Source: Maylandia zebra (lineage: Eukaryota; Chordata; Actinopteri; Cichliformes; Cichlidae). From it: a DNA stretch of 64,000 nucleotides. Where the stretch lies: contig NC_135170.1 in assembly GCF_041146795.1 (NCBI RefSeq), positions 25,104,033-25,168,032 on the forward strand, in the 5' to 3' direction. The notes beneath the pieces are model-generated. The model did no database searches. It had not been told where the DNA came from and saw nothing but the letters and a program-made list of their open reading frames with translations. Below, one piece after another: positions 47,501 to 59,109 of the stretch. The position numbers and the translations under genes are program-made. The number at the start of each line of letters is the position of its first letter. Position 1 is the stretch's first letter.

Positions 47501-49935
47501 TGCATTCTTTTTTGACTATTATGAAACACATTGCAGAACTCCTCTGCTCCATCAGCTGAAGATGTAGATCCTGAGGTACATGTGGTATATTGCTCTTCTC
47601 AAATGTTAGCAGTATTGCTGATTAATGGAAATGCTACACCGTGCTTTTAAAGCTAATAAGGAAATATGACATCATTCCAGCTGGCCCGTTACCTGAACAG
47701 AACATATTGGGAGAAAAAACAGGAAGAGGCTCGCAAGAGTCCCACCCCCTCAGCCCCTGCCCCTGTGACATTGGCTGAGCCACTTCCGGCAATCAGTCAG
47801 CCCGTGGAAAGTCACGTCCCTGTCCAGCCTGTCAACATAGTGGAGGTATGCTGAAGTTGTGAGCTCTAAAAAACCAAAATCAAGCTAAACACAAATGAGC
47901 CCCTGCTCATGGTTTGCCCTGTTCATCCCCTCTTTCAGCAGCAGTACCAGAATGGCGAATCAGAGGAGAACCATGAGCAGTTTCTGAAGGCTCTGCAGAA
48001 TGCTGTCACCACCTTCCTGAACCGCATGAAGAGCAACCACATGCGTGGGCGAAGCATCACTAACGACAGCGCCGTGCTCTCACTCTTCCAGTCCATCAAC
48101 AACATGCACCCACAGCTTTTGGACATCCTCAACCAGCTAGATGAGAAGCGATGTAAGCGTTGGCCTTGTGTAATTGTGTCCATGTTTATAGATTTCTCTC
48201 TCCACGTGTCCAGGCTCTGAACTGTGATGATCTGTGTCTTGTCAGTGTATTATGAAGGGCTGCAGGACAAGCTAGCTCAGGTTCGTGATGCTCGGGCCGC
48301 TCTCAACGCACTCCGGGACGAACACAGAGAGAAACTGCGTCGCGCTGCAGAGGAAGCGGAAAGACAGAGGCAGATCCAGCTGGCACAAAAACTGGAGATC
48401 ATGAGGCAGAAGAAACAGGTACTGAACTGAATCTGTTCAATGAGAGTTCAGATATAATAGGCCATTACCATGCTCACAGGTATTTCTTTGGACCGCAGGA
48501 GTACCTGGAGATGCAAAGACAGTTGGCCATTCAGCGCCTCCAGGAGCAGGAGAAAGAGAGGCAGATGCGTTTGGAGCAGCAGAAGCACACCATCCAGATG
48601 AGGGCCCAGATGCCTGCTTTCTCTCTTCCCTATGCCCAGGTACACATTTTATACTCCATCTGGCCTCAGACTGAACTCAACCCAAGGATAATCTAGTCAG
48701 TAAATTCACTTGATATTGCAGAAACCAAATGTCTCAATAATAGCAGAAATGTATGAACCTAAAGAATAAATTTCAGCTAATGAAACATTTTTTTAGATTT
48801 CAGCAGGAGACTTTTTATGTTTTTGAACTTTTTTAAGTTCATTGTAATCTTTTGGTGAAATTTTAATGCTGTCTTTATTTGCTGTTATGTAGATGCAGTC
48901 TTTGCCCCCCAATGTCGCGGGAGGGGTGGTATACCAACCCGGTGCTCCGCCCAGCTACCCAGGCACTTTCAGCCCCGCTGGTTCTGTGGAGGGTTCACCT
49001 ATGCACAACATCTATATGAATCAGCCAGGGCAGACTGCACCAGCACAGTACCAGGCTATGCCTGGTCCTACCACAGGTGAGGAGGTTCACAAGAAAAAGG
49101 ATCAGCTGAAAAGACAAGAAATCTACCAACTTTGGTCATCTGGTGTTACAATTAGCGATATGATCTAAAATCTTAATCGTTCACTACAATGTTTTGTGTT
49201 TCCTCCCCCCCTTTCTTTCAGATCCCAATATGGTTAATGCATACATGTACCCACCTCCAGGAACTAATGGGCAGCCCGCTCCTCCGCCTGGTCAGGCTCC
49301 ACCCACAACTAGTCCACCCTACTCCACCTATCAGCCCACACCTACGCAGGGTTACCAGGTCTGACAAAGCTCCACTTAAATTTTCTGATTAATACATGAA
49401 ATGCCACAAAAACGTTTAAAGATGAATGCATCTCACTGTTCTCTGTGTTTTGTGCAGAATGTGGCCTCTCAGGCGCAGAGTATGCCCCCCATGTCCCAGG
49501 CACCCCCCACTAACGGTATGGGTTATATGGGTTACCAGCCATACAATATGCAGAACATGATTTCAGCATTGCCGGGACAGGACCCCAATATGCCCCCCCA
49601 ACAGCAGTACATGCCAGGCCAGCAGCCCATGTATCAGCAGGTCAGTTGTATATTTATGTATTTGAAGCTTCTGACAGACTAAAAGTTAATTGGTTCAACT
49701 GTCATTCACAGTTAACGCATGAAAACTTTCTTTATTTTTATCTTTGGTATTTTTATTTAGGTTATTTAAATGTCAGTCCTGGCTAATCTTCCTATTTTTA
49801 CTTGTGCATTCATGCTGCTAGGTTGCTCCCCCTGGTGGCCCCCCGCAGCAGCAGCAACAGCCGCAGCAGCCGCAGCAGCAGGCACCTCAAGCCGTGCCGG
49901 GCAGCGCAGAGGCACAGCTCATCTCCTTCGACTGA
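38543..49935 (+). CDS. hgs: Hepatocyte growth factor-regulated tyrosine kinase substrate (HRS), ESCRT-0 subunit
   Basis: There are twenty coding exons: 38543-38579, 41217-41301, 41477-41552, 41728-41820, 42478-42601, 42868-42920, 43038-43106, 43267-43391, 46465-46549, 47100-47198, 47301-47396, 47537-47575, 47681-47845, 47939-48152, 48246-48418, 48499-48639, 48893-49076, 49222-49358, 49458-49640 and 49822-49935. The sum is 2292 bases, 763 residues (human 777). A VHS domain fills residues about 5-145. The FYVE zinc finger starts near residue 157 (C166, C169; RKHHCRACG), binding PI3P on early endosomes. A UIM, EEEELQLAIALSQSEAEE, lies at about 261-278. The coiled coil (REKLRRAAEEAERQRQIQLA) binds STAM. 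The P/Q-rich tail ends LISFD, the clathrin box. HRS sorts ubiquitinated receptors into multivesicular bodies. Intron 8 (about 3 kb) carries three transposon relics. Splice phases agree throughout. Confidence 0.97.
39826..40240 (-). mobile_element. LINE ORF2 C-terminal relic in hgs intron 1
   Basis: The minus-strand frame contains RYRKRASSILKDPTHQAHAV then LPSGRRPQSIKSRTT, the conserved text that follows the reverse transcriptase in several fish LINE families. HQRFHFFRRL upstream fits another conserved ORF2 box. The segment between them is shortened relative to intact copies. The clade cannot be settled from this piece. Confidence 0.65.
44620..45030 (+). mobile_element. Tc/mariner-like transposon relic in hgs intron 8
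   Basis: aaaatggactgaagcaaagt, ctgcacatctggaaaggcat, ttagaacaacatacgctcc and tttttcagggaaggctttgc follow, in order, the transposase region of the family also seen at 13495-14400. Subterminal ends are missing and frames are broken. Confidence 0.65.
45555..46080. mobile_element. Non-coding dispersed DNA element fragment in hgs intron 8
   Basis: tatgtccgatactgatatca, tggatatctgccgataccgg and, further on, agggttgtcagctcccagta and tcgacgtaatcaac match a dispersed non-coding sequence I recognise as frequent in fish genomes, probably a non-autonomous hAT-type element. It holds an A17 run (about 45920-45937). Class is tentative and ends are not defined. Confidence 0.4.
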
Positions 49936-51205
49936 AGGGCCTCACGCTGCTGGGTCTAACACACTACAGCTCCTCTCCCTGTTTGGTCTCTTTCTTCCCT
50001 CTCTGGACTCTGAGGATACCCTCTGGAAACACACACATAATTCCCACTTTCCACCTCGCTGTGATTTTTGTGGCAACGTGAAATATTGTGATGATGTTGC
50101 AGAACTGTTGCTCTCCTTGCCTCTCCCCCGCTGAAGTATAAAAATCAGGAGGGGTGAAGCTGCAATGGGAAGCGCCATAACCAAGAACCTTCACCCTCTT
50201 CCTCCTCCTTTCCAGCTGATATGTATGTAGTATCTCCTTATTAAATGAATAACTGAAGAGCAGAAATAGTCAGTGGTATTAAAGTTACAGAAAATATGAC
50301 CATTTAGGAGATTAAAAAAAAAAAAAAAAAAGAGAGAGCGAGAGAAGAAGATGCAACCATCCTTTGTCTCACATTTTTCTAAATCCAAATTTGCATGTTG
50401 AAATTTCAGTTCTTTTCTGGAATGGAAGCAAATTATTTCAACGTGTTTTAACAGTTTAAGAAGTGACTGAGAAACATCTGTATTCACTGTTTAAGATGCT
50501 GTTGGTATGTCTGAAGAGTGACAGCACAGTCAGTCACCTGGGAAAAAATCTCACTAATGCATAGGCAGTAGTTTTCATATCATCCCTTCTCATAATTACA
50601 AATTAGAGTCTTCTTTTTTTAATGGGGGGGGGGGGCATTTATTTGTTGTGTGCTGCTTCAACTGTGTGTTAATATAGTTTCAGAGACGATGCAGGGATTA
50701 GCACGTTACGGGAAACTGTTTAGAAAATTAGCTGGGTGGTTGTTTTGTCTTCATCAATTATACTTAATTAACTAAATCATTAAAAATCCACAATTAGTAA
50801 CAAAAAAATATTCATACTAAAAGCAGTCCAGCAGTTCTAATAGCATCTTGCATCCCTTCTGTTAAAGCGACTGGTGTTGCCGAACATCAAGTGCCATCAC
50901 AAAATTGAAGCATATGAATTTAACCTGTAATAAAGTGCAAGTTTCCTCCAGGAGTCCCAGCCTACATTCTATTAGTTGTAATTTTCACATATACAGATGC
51001 CTGCATCGGGAGTACATGTGGGCACTCTTTCAAAAGTCTGCTTGAGTATCCAGAAGTGAAGAAAAGCTTGCAGAGCAAACATGATGTGCTGCATGTATGT
51101 ATCACACACCCAATCAGTGGTTTCTGTAACTCTTCAGTTGGCATCTGTGAACTTCTTTATTCCAACATACTGATCTGACTTTGAAGTAATTTTAAAATTA
51201 TATTT
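49936..51205 (+). other. hgs 3' untranslated region
   Basis: The sequence after the hgs stop codon has no other gene. It contains an A run (about 50315-50331), a G12 run (about 50623-50635) and an earlier AATAAA near 50930, which could give a shorter transcript. The main signal is at 51206. Confidence 0.5.
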
Positions 51206-51211
51206 AATAAA
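51206..51211 (+). terminator. Polyadenylation signal of hgs
   Basis: AATAAA at the end of the long hgs 3' flank is followed within 40 bases by TG-rich sequence (cttgtattttgtaacc). It lies less than 100 bases from the opposing mettl26 signal. Confidence 0.5.
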
Positions 51212-51294
51212 TATCTGGTTCTTACTGTCCACGTGCCTCGACTTGTATTTTGTAACCACACACAGAGGAGGGTTTTTTGTTTTTTTTTAAAGCT

Positions 51295-51300
51295 TTTATT
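51295..51300 (-). terminator. Polyadenylation signal of mettl26
   Basis: On the minus strand this reads AATAAA, 115 bases after the mettl26 stop codon. Downstream on that strand are long runs of A then C-rich sequence. Confidence 0.5.
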
Positions 51301-51414
51301 CAACTATATCCATTATCAGATTGCAGAATTGTCTTACAAATATAAAGACTATAGACTTACACTCATAACTGATGTGAACTAATAATTTAATGTCCTTTTG
51401 GTATTTTGGCTTCT

Positions 51415-52528
51415 TTAGAGTTTTCTGAAGATGAGGCATTTGTAGTATTCTTCCATCTCAATCTAAAAGAAGGAAACATTACAAGTGTAAAAGACATGCT
51501 GCTGGGAGGTGGAATCGCCTCTAAGCCGAGATACATGACTTACTATCCGCTCCATACGCATCCCGTTCCCATAGGCCAGCTGTCTGAGCACGTCGATATC
51601 TGGAAGACCCCAGTCTGGATTCCTGTATGCAGCAGAACCAAACATGGTCCATATCTTATCCTAACAGCCAACCACATACACATATTACCAAATAGCTGCT
51701 ACTCACATTTTTCGTAGCTCCTCATCCAGCTTTTCATTACAACTTGGTGTGATGATGCCATTAACAGCATACACCTGTGAAATGTTTTAATTTGACATCA
51801 GTTAGTAGGTTCAGGTTTATTTGTAGTGTAATTAACTATCATTACATACCCCATATGTTATCAAAAGGCCGTTTTGTTTGAGGATCTGTCCTGCTCCACT
51901 GAACACTCCCTGAGAAAATGATAAGTAAATAAAATACTGTGGGGATATATCTCAAGCTCTTCAGTTGATTTATAAGCAACCAGGCCTACCTGGGCTGTTC
52001 TGAAGGAGCTGTATTGCAGTAAATTAATGGAAATAATAACGTCACAGGAGTTGTGACTCAGTCCTGCCCATTTCTCCCACGGATCACTGGCATCCAGGTG
52101 AACAGGTGGTAGCACCGTCTTTGCTTGGGTTGCAGCAATATATGCCTTGATACTGCCAACAAGGTGTGTACGAGCTTCATTTTAGATTTAATGTCAAATC
52201 CATAGACTTCAACAAATCACTTGTTTAAATAGATCATTGATTTAACTGGAATATGTTCGTAAATCTTTCTGTCACACATAACTATACTGACACGTCAACA
52301 TGGCAAGCACTTTCTGAAAGGCACAAACCTCTCTAGAGAATCCTCTTTGATGTCTGATGGCTGCCAAATGACAAAGGGCATCTTCTGAGCAAACCGTATG
52401 ATATGCTGGCCAGTTCCAGAACCAAGCTCTAAAGCAAATAACTGCCTGTGTGACTGGCTCTCCAACACATCTTCGAGCACTGAACAAACACTCTCCCAGT
52501 TCCTTTCAGCCTGAGGAGACAGCAGCAT
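51415..52528 (-). CDS. mettl26: Methyltransferase-like 26
   Basis: There are six exons: 52329-52528, 51990-52152, 51850-51909, 51707-51774, 51544-51622 and 51415-51462, 618 bases and 205 residues (human 204). The SAM-binding motif I is LELGSGTGQH (residues 33-42), followed by WQPSDI. CDVIISINLLQYSSF is the motif IV/V region. RNPDWGL and the last residues KCLIFRK match the DUF938/METTL26 family closely. The final exon is only 16 codons and follows a cryptic-looking donor (cggata|gtaagt). Without splicing the frame would run on into unrelated residues. The substrate is unknown. A polypyrimidine acceptor (cccttcag) lies three bases before the ATG, so a non-coding first exon exists upstream. The gene lies between hgs (tail-to-tail) and mrpl12 (head-to-head). 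Confidence 0.92.
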
Positions 52529-52559
52529 GGCCTGAAGGGAAAAGAAAAGAAAAGATGTG

Positions 52560-53440
52560 TGCCTCTTTTATCTAGCATTGCACTCCCATGCATTGCATTG
52601 TTCTCTTAGCGGATGCTTCTTACCTTTTATTTGCACTGGCGATAAAGGCCAGTGGAGGGAATGGCATGTTGGTGGAAGACAGTAGCAGCAGATGGGTGGA
52701 GAGATTACCTGGTTAAGAGGATTTCCTTCATGCTCCTTCCCAGTGTCCAAGTGCCCAGCATTGGTACACTACAGGTAGGACATATGCACATGCACAGCAA
52801 ATAATAGGACAGCTATAGTCTTGAGTCACCTCTTATTTCTTTCTACTTTGCTTGCAAGGAGCCAGTCCACTTTACATTTTTAAAGTGGTCTTGACCAATA
52901 ATTCTCCAATTCTGACTTTTCACTCATTTACTATTTTTTTCTTTTCTTTTGTTAAGCCTTGTTAAGAAAGTCCAAACACAGGACCTCGGATCTGGATCTG
53001 ACATGGTTTCGGGCTGAATCTGAGCCAGTGGTGTTGTGGATAATGTCAAAGCTGATGAATTCTGAACACAGCAAAATCCCTTCAGATGTTGATCCACTAT
53101 GCAATTCCACCTGGAAAGCATGTGACTGTAACAGCTTAATTTTTGAGCATTAGAATGATCCCAACCACACTGCCAATGCAGTAAAGACACCTGGATGGAA
53201 AAACAGATAATGGAGCACTATGAGTCATTGCATGTCATTGAAGTGATAATGCTAGAGATGGAAAGATGAGACTGGACATATTATTATTATTATTCTTATT
53301 ATTCTTATTCTTCTTATTCTTCTTCTTATTATTATTATTATCATTATTATTTCAAACTTACTTTCTTTCTGTCGCTCTCTCACGCACATTCATTGTCCCT
53401 TGTGGGCTCCCGTAGCAGTTGAATTGAGGTTTTTTAACAG
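52560..53440. other. mettl26-mrpl12 divergent interval
   Basis: About 1 kb separates the start codons of the two divergently transcribed genes. It should hold the mettl26 leader exon and both promoters, but apart from the microsatellite and the mrpl12 promoter patch I see no definite element. Confidence 0.4.
53279..53351. repeat. (TTA/TTC)n trinucleotide microsatellite
   Basis: About 70 bases of interrupted ATT, CTT and TTC units. It lies about 250 bases upstream of mrpl12 and is probably length-polymorphic. Confidence 0.85.
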
Positions 53441-53583
53441 TTCACGCAATGCATTGTGGGTAGGTCAGGAGTAGAGGGGACGCCATGTGCTTTTGAGGCA
53501 GAGGATCCGCTGGAAGGAGACGTGTGTGTGATAAATTTGTCTGTTTCTCAGAGAGAGGACCACCGGCTCCATTTACCGTCGGC
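53441..53583 (+). promoter_or_regulatory. mrpl12 promoter and leader
   Basis: The patch contains gcaatgcattgtgggta (from 53447), which resembles a ZNF143/THAP11-type site in inverse orientation, common in vertebrate housekeeping promoters. No TATA box is seen. The motif match is approximate. Confidence 0.35.
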
Positions 53584-56500
53584 ATGTTCTGCACCAGCCG
53601 CTGCCTCCGCACCGCGCTGCGAGTCGCAGCCAGCACGCATCGGTACGTAACAGGCGGAGTACACCTGTATCCGAGTGTCTGCGGCTTCAAGGGCAGAGAG
53701 CCGGCCACTGCTGCCGCTTAATTTGGATGGAGAACAATATCAACGATGTTGTCTTTTTAATTCGTCTAAAGACAGACGATGCGCGTTGTGTGAGCACAGA
53801 AATGAGTTTAGTGGTTTGCGGCTGTGTGCTAAGTAGGTTAGCCGACGTTAAGGGTTCCATCGCAGGCTTCAACTTGAACAACGTGACCAATTGAGCCCTG
53901 CTGTCCGACTAATGACACAAAACGCAGGCTTCGTCTTAAAAAAAATCTAAGAGAAGCATGGCTTTGACCTTTTTTTTTTCTTACCTACACTGGTCAAATG
54001 GGACTTTTCTGGTATTTGACAGTAGTAAAAATACTCTGGGTGATTTTTTTTAAAACATTTTTTATAGCTTGATAGGCTACATTACCCTGTTAAAACTGAC
54101 TAGAGTTTTAACTGGGGTTTTTCGGGAGTCTTGAGACTTTCAATGCCATGTGTGTAAAAGAGGCAGTTGTGTCTTAAAACAGACATGTCCAGACTGTCAG
54201 CTGGAGATTTTATGATGTAAGCCACCATGGCTTGTCCTGGAGCGCTTCTCTCTCTTCATCCTTATCAGGACCTCTCAGCCAAAGCTGTAGTTTCCTCCAG
54301 TGTCGCCCTGGTTACATGGAGGCTGACTGCCCTTTGCACAACTATTTTTTTTATTTTTGTATTTATTAAATTTTTTTTTTTGCCTGCAAGTACCCAGGGG
54401 TTTGTTTGGGGGTAAAGGGACTTAAATTTTGTAATCACAAGTAGAATGGGAAGCTTTGGGGGTGGGTTGTCCACATGCCTGACAATTTGTTGTAACCATC
54501 AGACACTATAAGTGCATCGTCTGCACATCCCTCATCCAACTGGTCTCCATGCAATCAATGAAGAGCAACTGCTCAGCTGAGCTGTCCACGTCTGTTAGTG
54601 TGAAATTCCAAGTCTGAGATGTTTGAGAAGGCATGAAGAACCACCGTGCTGTCAGTTTTACCAACAGGACTGAGCTTCCTGCCCCCCTTCCACAGTGCAT
54701 TTCTAGGTCTGCATACTTTCTTTGATTACAGTCCTGCATTCATAGAATAGCGAGGTTGCTAAACGATGATGGGTAACAAAGAAGATTGAGCTGATATATA
54801 ACCTTTGTTATATAATGCAATTGTAACCTCAACAGGGAAGGTGTAACACAGAACGGGTAAATAAATTGCATCTGTGAGGGTTATAATTCAGTTGATATTA
54901 TTATTGTACATTCTGCTTACATGAAACTTGATCGTGTTCCAAAGGTTTTCAAGTTGGATATTCGTGTTGCAGAGTGTACTTTTGTAATAAACCTACAATA
55001 TTCCTGAAATCTGTCCTTACTGCCAGAATATAATGGTTGATTTCTTAGCTCACAGGTACTTGCCATAATGTCAACCAGTCCGGTGGCGCCAGTGTCCGGC
55101 AGCCTCGCCTCTGTCAGTGCGCCCCAGGGCAGCTGCGGCTACAATGTAGCTTGCCGTTGCCTGTGTGTGAATGACTGAATGTAGTGTAAAGCGCTTTGGG
55201 GTCCTTAGGGACTGAGTAAAGCGCTATACAAATGCAGGCCATTTACCATTTGTGCCATCTCGCATATAACATACAACAAATCTCTTCTTACTATTCTTAC
55301 CAGGGATGCGTGACTCTCCAACCAAAGCTAGCCAGTACCTGCAGAATCCTGCCAAATCCTTTGTGGTGTGGTGTTTTTGTATAGCATTATTTGCTGATGC
55401 AAAACTGGAATTTCAGGGTTTTTGCTTGCCAAATTACCATAATTTGTTTGAGCTGTTAAACTGCAAAGCAATAAGCATAAAAGTGTCCTCCAGGTGAAAT
55501 AAGAAAGCAAACCCATCTCATAGTAATAGCTACTGTCTTTACACAGTGAGAAGCTTGAGGGGTTATTTGGTGGTTTGCAAATTGAGACCATTAATTATGC
55601 ATAAGTTAGGCAGTCTGCACTCTAAATGTAAGAAGGATTGTTTTGTAAAGCAGTGGATGATGCCAGGTGTGATCCACACCATACTGAATATGTGGATACA
55701 GTCTGCCGTTTAGCTAACCGCTTTTCACTTTCCCAGGCAACAGCTTCAACGGCAGACACCAGCCTTATGTGCTCTCAGACTTCTGAAAACCAGTCCAGCC
55801 TCGTCTTCAGATGCCATCGCCACCCCTCCTCTAGATGGAGCCCCCAAACAGTATTCCCCCAAAATCCAGCAGCTTGTCAGTGACATAGCCAGCCTCACCT
55901 TGTTAGAGGTGTCCGATCTCAACGAACTCCTCAAGGTTTGTGGGAAACCTAAAACCACAGTGCACTTTGTCTGAGCTTCTTGCTGTCCGTTTGTGTTAAA
56001 TGTTGAGTGATAACTTGTTTGTCTTTAACACAGAAAACTCTGAACATTGAGAGTGTCGGAATGATGCCGATGGGGGCGATGGCGACATTAGCTGCTCCTG
56101 CAGCTCAGGTATTGATAATTGTTTTTAAAGGGAAGTTCTGAAGACTGCCTTATAAATCATTAATGGCTTAAGTAGCAACATACATCATTATTCTTCTTTT
56201 TCAGATGTCTAGCTTAAGAATTTAAAGCCACTCATAGTTGATGTGGCCAACGAGGCTCCGTGCGCACAGTTAAATGACCTCGATTGTGTTCCTTTTGCAA
56301 CTAGGCTGCAGAGGAGGAGGTGGCACCAGCAAAGAAGGAGAAGACTCACTTTACAGTAAAATTGACAGAATTGAAAGCTGCTGAAAAAGTAAAGCTTATA
56401 AAGGAAGTGAAAAACTGCATCCAGGGCTTGAATCTGGTGCAGGTAAGTCTCACTGTTGGAGCTATTTAAGCGGGCTTATTGTAGCTTTTGGCAAAAAGCA

Positions 56501-57384
56501 GTGGGCCGGTGTTAGAATGTGAGATATAAAATGTTTATGAGATGACGCTTTGGAGGTAATAATATGCATATATTATTACATAATAGTCTGCAAAATCAGT
56601 CCAATTTATTTTGTGAATCAGTTTCAGCTGCTTTGGTGCAAATGAAAATCTCACTGCTGGTAGCATAAAACAGTACATGCAGTCCAGCTCATCCAGGATG
56701 ACACATCCATTCGTGCTGTTATGAGTAGGTTTGCTATGTCTCCCAGCATGTTCTCAAGAGTGGTGAGGTGATGCAGGTGGGCTGTTACACAAGGAAGGCT
56801 GAACAGGGCTGTAGAAGGATATCAAGGGCATCAGTGTCTGCTCCTCTGAGCAAAGAATTGTCAGTCCTACTACATGACCTCCAGCAAGCTCGTCATGTGC
56901 ATTCCTCTAAACAAACTGTCAGAGGGCACGTGGGTAGCATGGGTTGACGTCTTTTAGTGGGTCCTTTGCTCACAGAGGTTGTCTGTGGTGTTGGCTTTGC
57001 AGTGAACCTGTTGTCCCTTTATTTGCACCAAAGTGGGTGAAATGCATTCCCAACAGTTTCTAACTTGACAGATTGATATGAATTTGTTGTATTGTGGTGA
57101 TCAAGTGTTCCTAATTTCTTTCTTTTTATTGTGAGCAGTAACTACAAGCAAACATTGTGTATAGTGTAATTTGCTTTGTCTGCAGTGTTAAAGCTTCTCA
57201 AAGCACAAATTTGTTAATTTCACTAATTGTTTTTTTTTTTTTTCTCCGCCCTCTTTATTTGAAACAGGCTAAGAAACTAGTGGAGTCTCTTCCACAGGAA
57301 ATCCGGGCCAACGTATCCAAAGAAGAGGCAGAGAAATTAAAAGCAGCCCTGGAGGCAGCAGGTGGCACCGTGGAGTTGGAGTAG
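53584..57384 (+). CDS. mrpl12: Mitochondrial large-subunit ribosomal protein bL12m
   Basis: There are five exons: 53584-53642, 55737-55935, 56034-56108, 56305-56442 and 57268-57384, 588 bases and 195 residues (human 198). The N-terminus ([18 protein letters not shown]) is a basic, hydroxylated mitochondrial presequence. The dimerisation domain reads [20 protein letters not shown], then a flexible A/M-rich hinge ([12 protein letters not shown]), then the L7/L12 C-terminal domain ([31 protein letters not shown], ending GGTVELE). bL12m forms the mitoribosome stalk that recruits translation factors and is also reported to bind the mitochondrial RNA polymerase. Intron 1 (2.1 kb) carries a LINE tail. 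In human, MRPL12 lies between HGS and SLC25A10, as here except for the inserted mettl26. Confidence 0.96.
55077..55252 (+). mobile_element. LINE/SINE-type 3' end in mrpl12 intron 1
   Basis: gccccagggcagctgcggct, gtaaagcgctttggggtcct and gcgctatacaaatgcaggcc followed by a ccatttaccattt tail match a very common fish retroelement 3' end with a CATTTAC-type repeat tail. The 5' part is missing, as usual after target-primed insertion. The clade is not assigned. Confidence 0.6.
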
Positions 57385-58655
57385 ATCTCGTCTGCCCTTA
57401 TGCCCACTGTTCGCCATCATTTTACTACTCATGCACTTCATCCTTGAGTTTATTTCTTTTTATTTGTTTTCTTTCCTCCCTTTTTTTTTTTTTTTTGTAC
57501 GACAAAGACGTGGATCGTAAGAGAAATGGAAACAAATGCCTTCTGACATTAACGCCGTCCCCTTACAACGTCAGGTCGGGACGGCACAGCTGAGACTGAA
57601 CTCTCCAGCACGCAGCCTTCGCAGATGTGCCGCCGCACTGTTTGGTGGTTCGCTTGTCTGATACACGTGTCACAAACAAGCTAAGGAGATTGGTTGGATG
57701 CAGAGTAACGCCTTTTTCAGACATGTAATGAATAACATTGCAGTAATGGCATTGTGTCAATCGGCGGTCATTGATCACATTAATGTTCCTCTGGTTTCTA
57801 TCTGACCTTCCTGCGACAGACTGAGAGAACTTCTCTCTCTGTCATTGTTACAAAGAGCTGCATATGCTGCGTGGTGTTGCAGAGAGAGCTGTACCCTACC
57901 CCCCCACATGCATGCTCTAAAAAGCTTTCTTCTGAATTAGGAAGAATGCTTGAATCATATTCCAAATTAGAAACGATGTAAACGTTTCTGCTTTTAATTG
58001 CATTCTCCTGTGAGCTGAGTAACTCTCCAAAGATGCATGCATAGTTGCTACGGTTGAAATTTATTGCGTCCAGAGGCGTGATCAGGGTGCTGATGGACAC
58101 GAAACCATCACCACACCAAGATGCTGTCAGATCAATGGGAAGGAGCGCATGTCTGAAAGAGGCTGAAATTACTTTGTAATTCTTTGTGTTTAATCTTCTC
58201 ACAAGGTTAAATCTTGTGGTTTCCAGGTTGATACAGATGACTGATGTTGAGGAGCACCAGATACTGTGTGTAGTTCAGAGAATGGCAGGGTTGAGTCCAG
58301 ATAAATCTCATTGAAATGTTAATAATGTGATTAAAGTTGAAATAATTATTTTGCTCTTATGTGTTATTGGTCGTGTGGCTGAATTTATGGAAAACTTGAT
58401 GAGTGTAATCAAGATTTCATGTGTGCTGTGTTGACTGAACATTTATAGTGGAACAGTGAATTTCACTAGATAATGCTTTACTGCGGTTGTCCACCAGAGG
58501 TCTTAATAACGCTGGATAACAGCACTTGCATGTCATTTTGTTTCTGAGTAAACCTTAGTGTTGAAATGAACAGAAATGAGTAGGTTTTCCTAAAAGAGGG
58601 AAAAAAGCTTCAGTATCTGTGATGATGTATGATTTGGAGAGAAAGTAATTTACGC
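57385..58655. other. mrpl12 3' flank
   Basis: This holds the mrpl12 3' untranslated region (a T run at about 57482-57497, a weak ATTAAA signal near 58330) and no other gene. The minus-strand open frame at 57798-58202 has no recognisable protein features. Confidence 0.4.
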
Positions 58656-58660
58656 CATTT

Positions 58661-59105
58661 ACACTAACTGGACACTTAATTAGGTATACCTTCCTCTGAA
58701 CCCCTTTTGCCTTCGGAACAAAAAACGGTTTTCATGAATCTGTGCAAACTCTACTTTTAGTTCCCTGCTCTTAGCTGGCATAAGTGGCAACCAGTGTGGT
58801 CTTGTGCTGCTGTAACCCATGTGCATCAAGGTCTGATTTGTTCACAGATGCTCTTCTGCATACCTTGGTTGTAACAAGTGGTTGTTTAAATTATTGTTGC
58901 TGTCCTATCAGATGAAAGGAGACACTCATTCTCTTCTGACATCTCACACTGAGATGTCAGAAGAGACCTTAGAGATGGTCGTGTGAGAAAACCCCAGCAG
59001 ATCAGCAGTTAAGTACTCGGTCCAGCCCAGCTGTCATTACGAGCTATGTCACTTTCAAAGTCCTTTAAATCTGCTTTTCATTCTGCCCATTTAATGTCTA
59101 CATGC
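58661..59105 (-). mobile_element. Tc1 relic in the mrpl12-slc25a10 interval
   Basis: The terminus ggacacttaattaggtatac and blocks ccccttttgccttcggaaca, agatgctcttctgcatacct and ccttagagatggtcgtgtga match the Tc1 family in minus orientation. A short perfect direct-and-inverted duplication (ctcacactgagatgtcagaa) interrupts it near 58945-58965. The central transposase is deleted. Confidence 0.75.
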
Positions 59106-59109
59106 ATTT

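Noticed and set aside
51463-51645. mettl26 penultimate exon read through to a stop 60 codons long
   Set aside because: Splicing at gtaagt (51543) to a 16-codon last exon restores the conserved KCLIFRK terminus, so read-through is the less likely product.
57798-58202. 134-codon minus-strand frame behind mrpl12
   Set aside because: It lies in the mrpl12 3' flank and has no domain or splice support.
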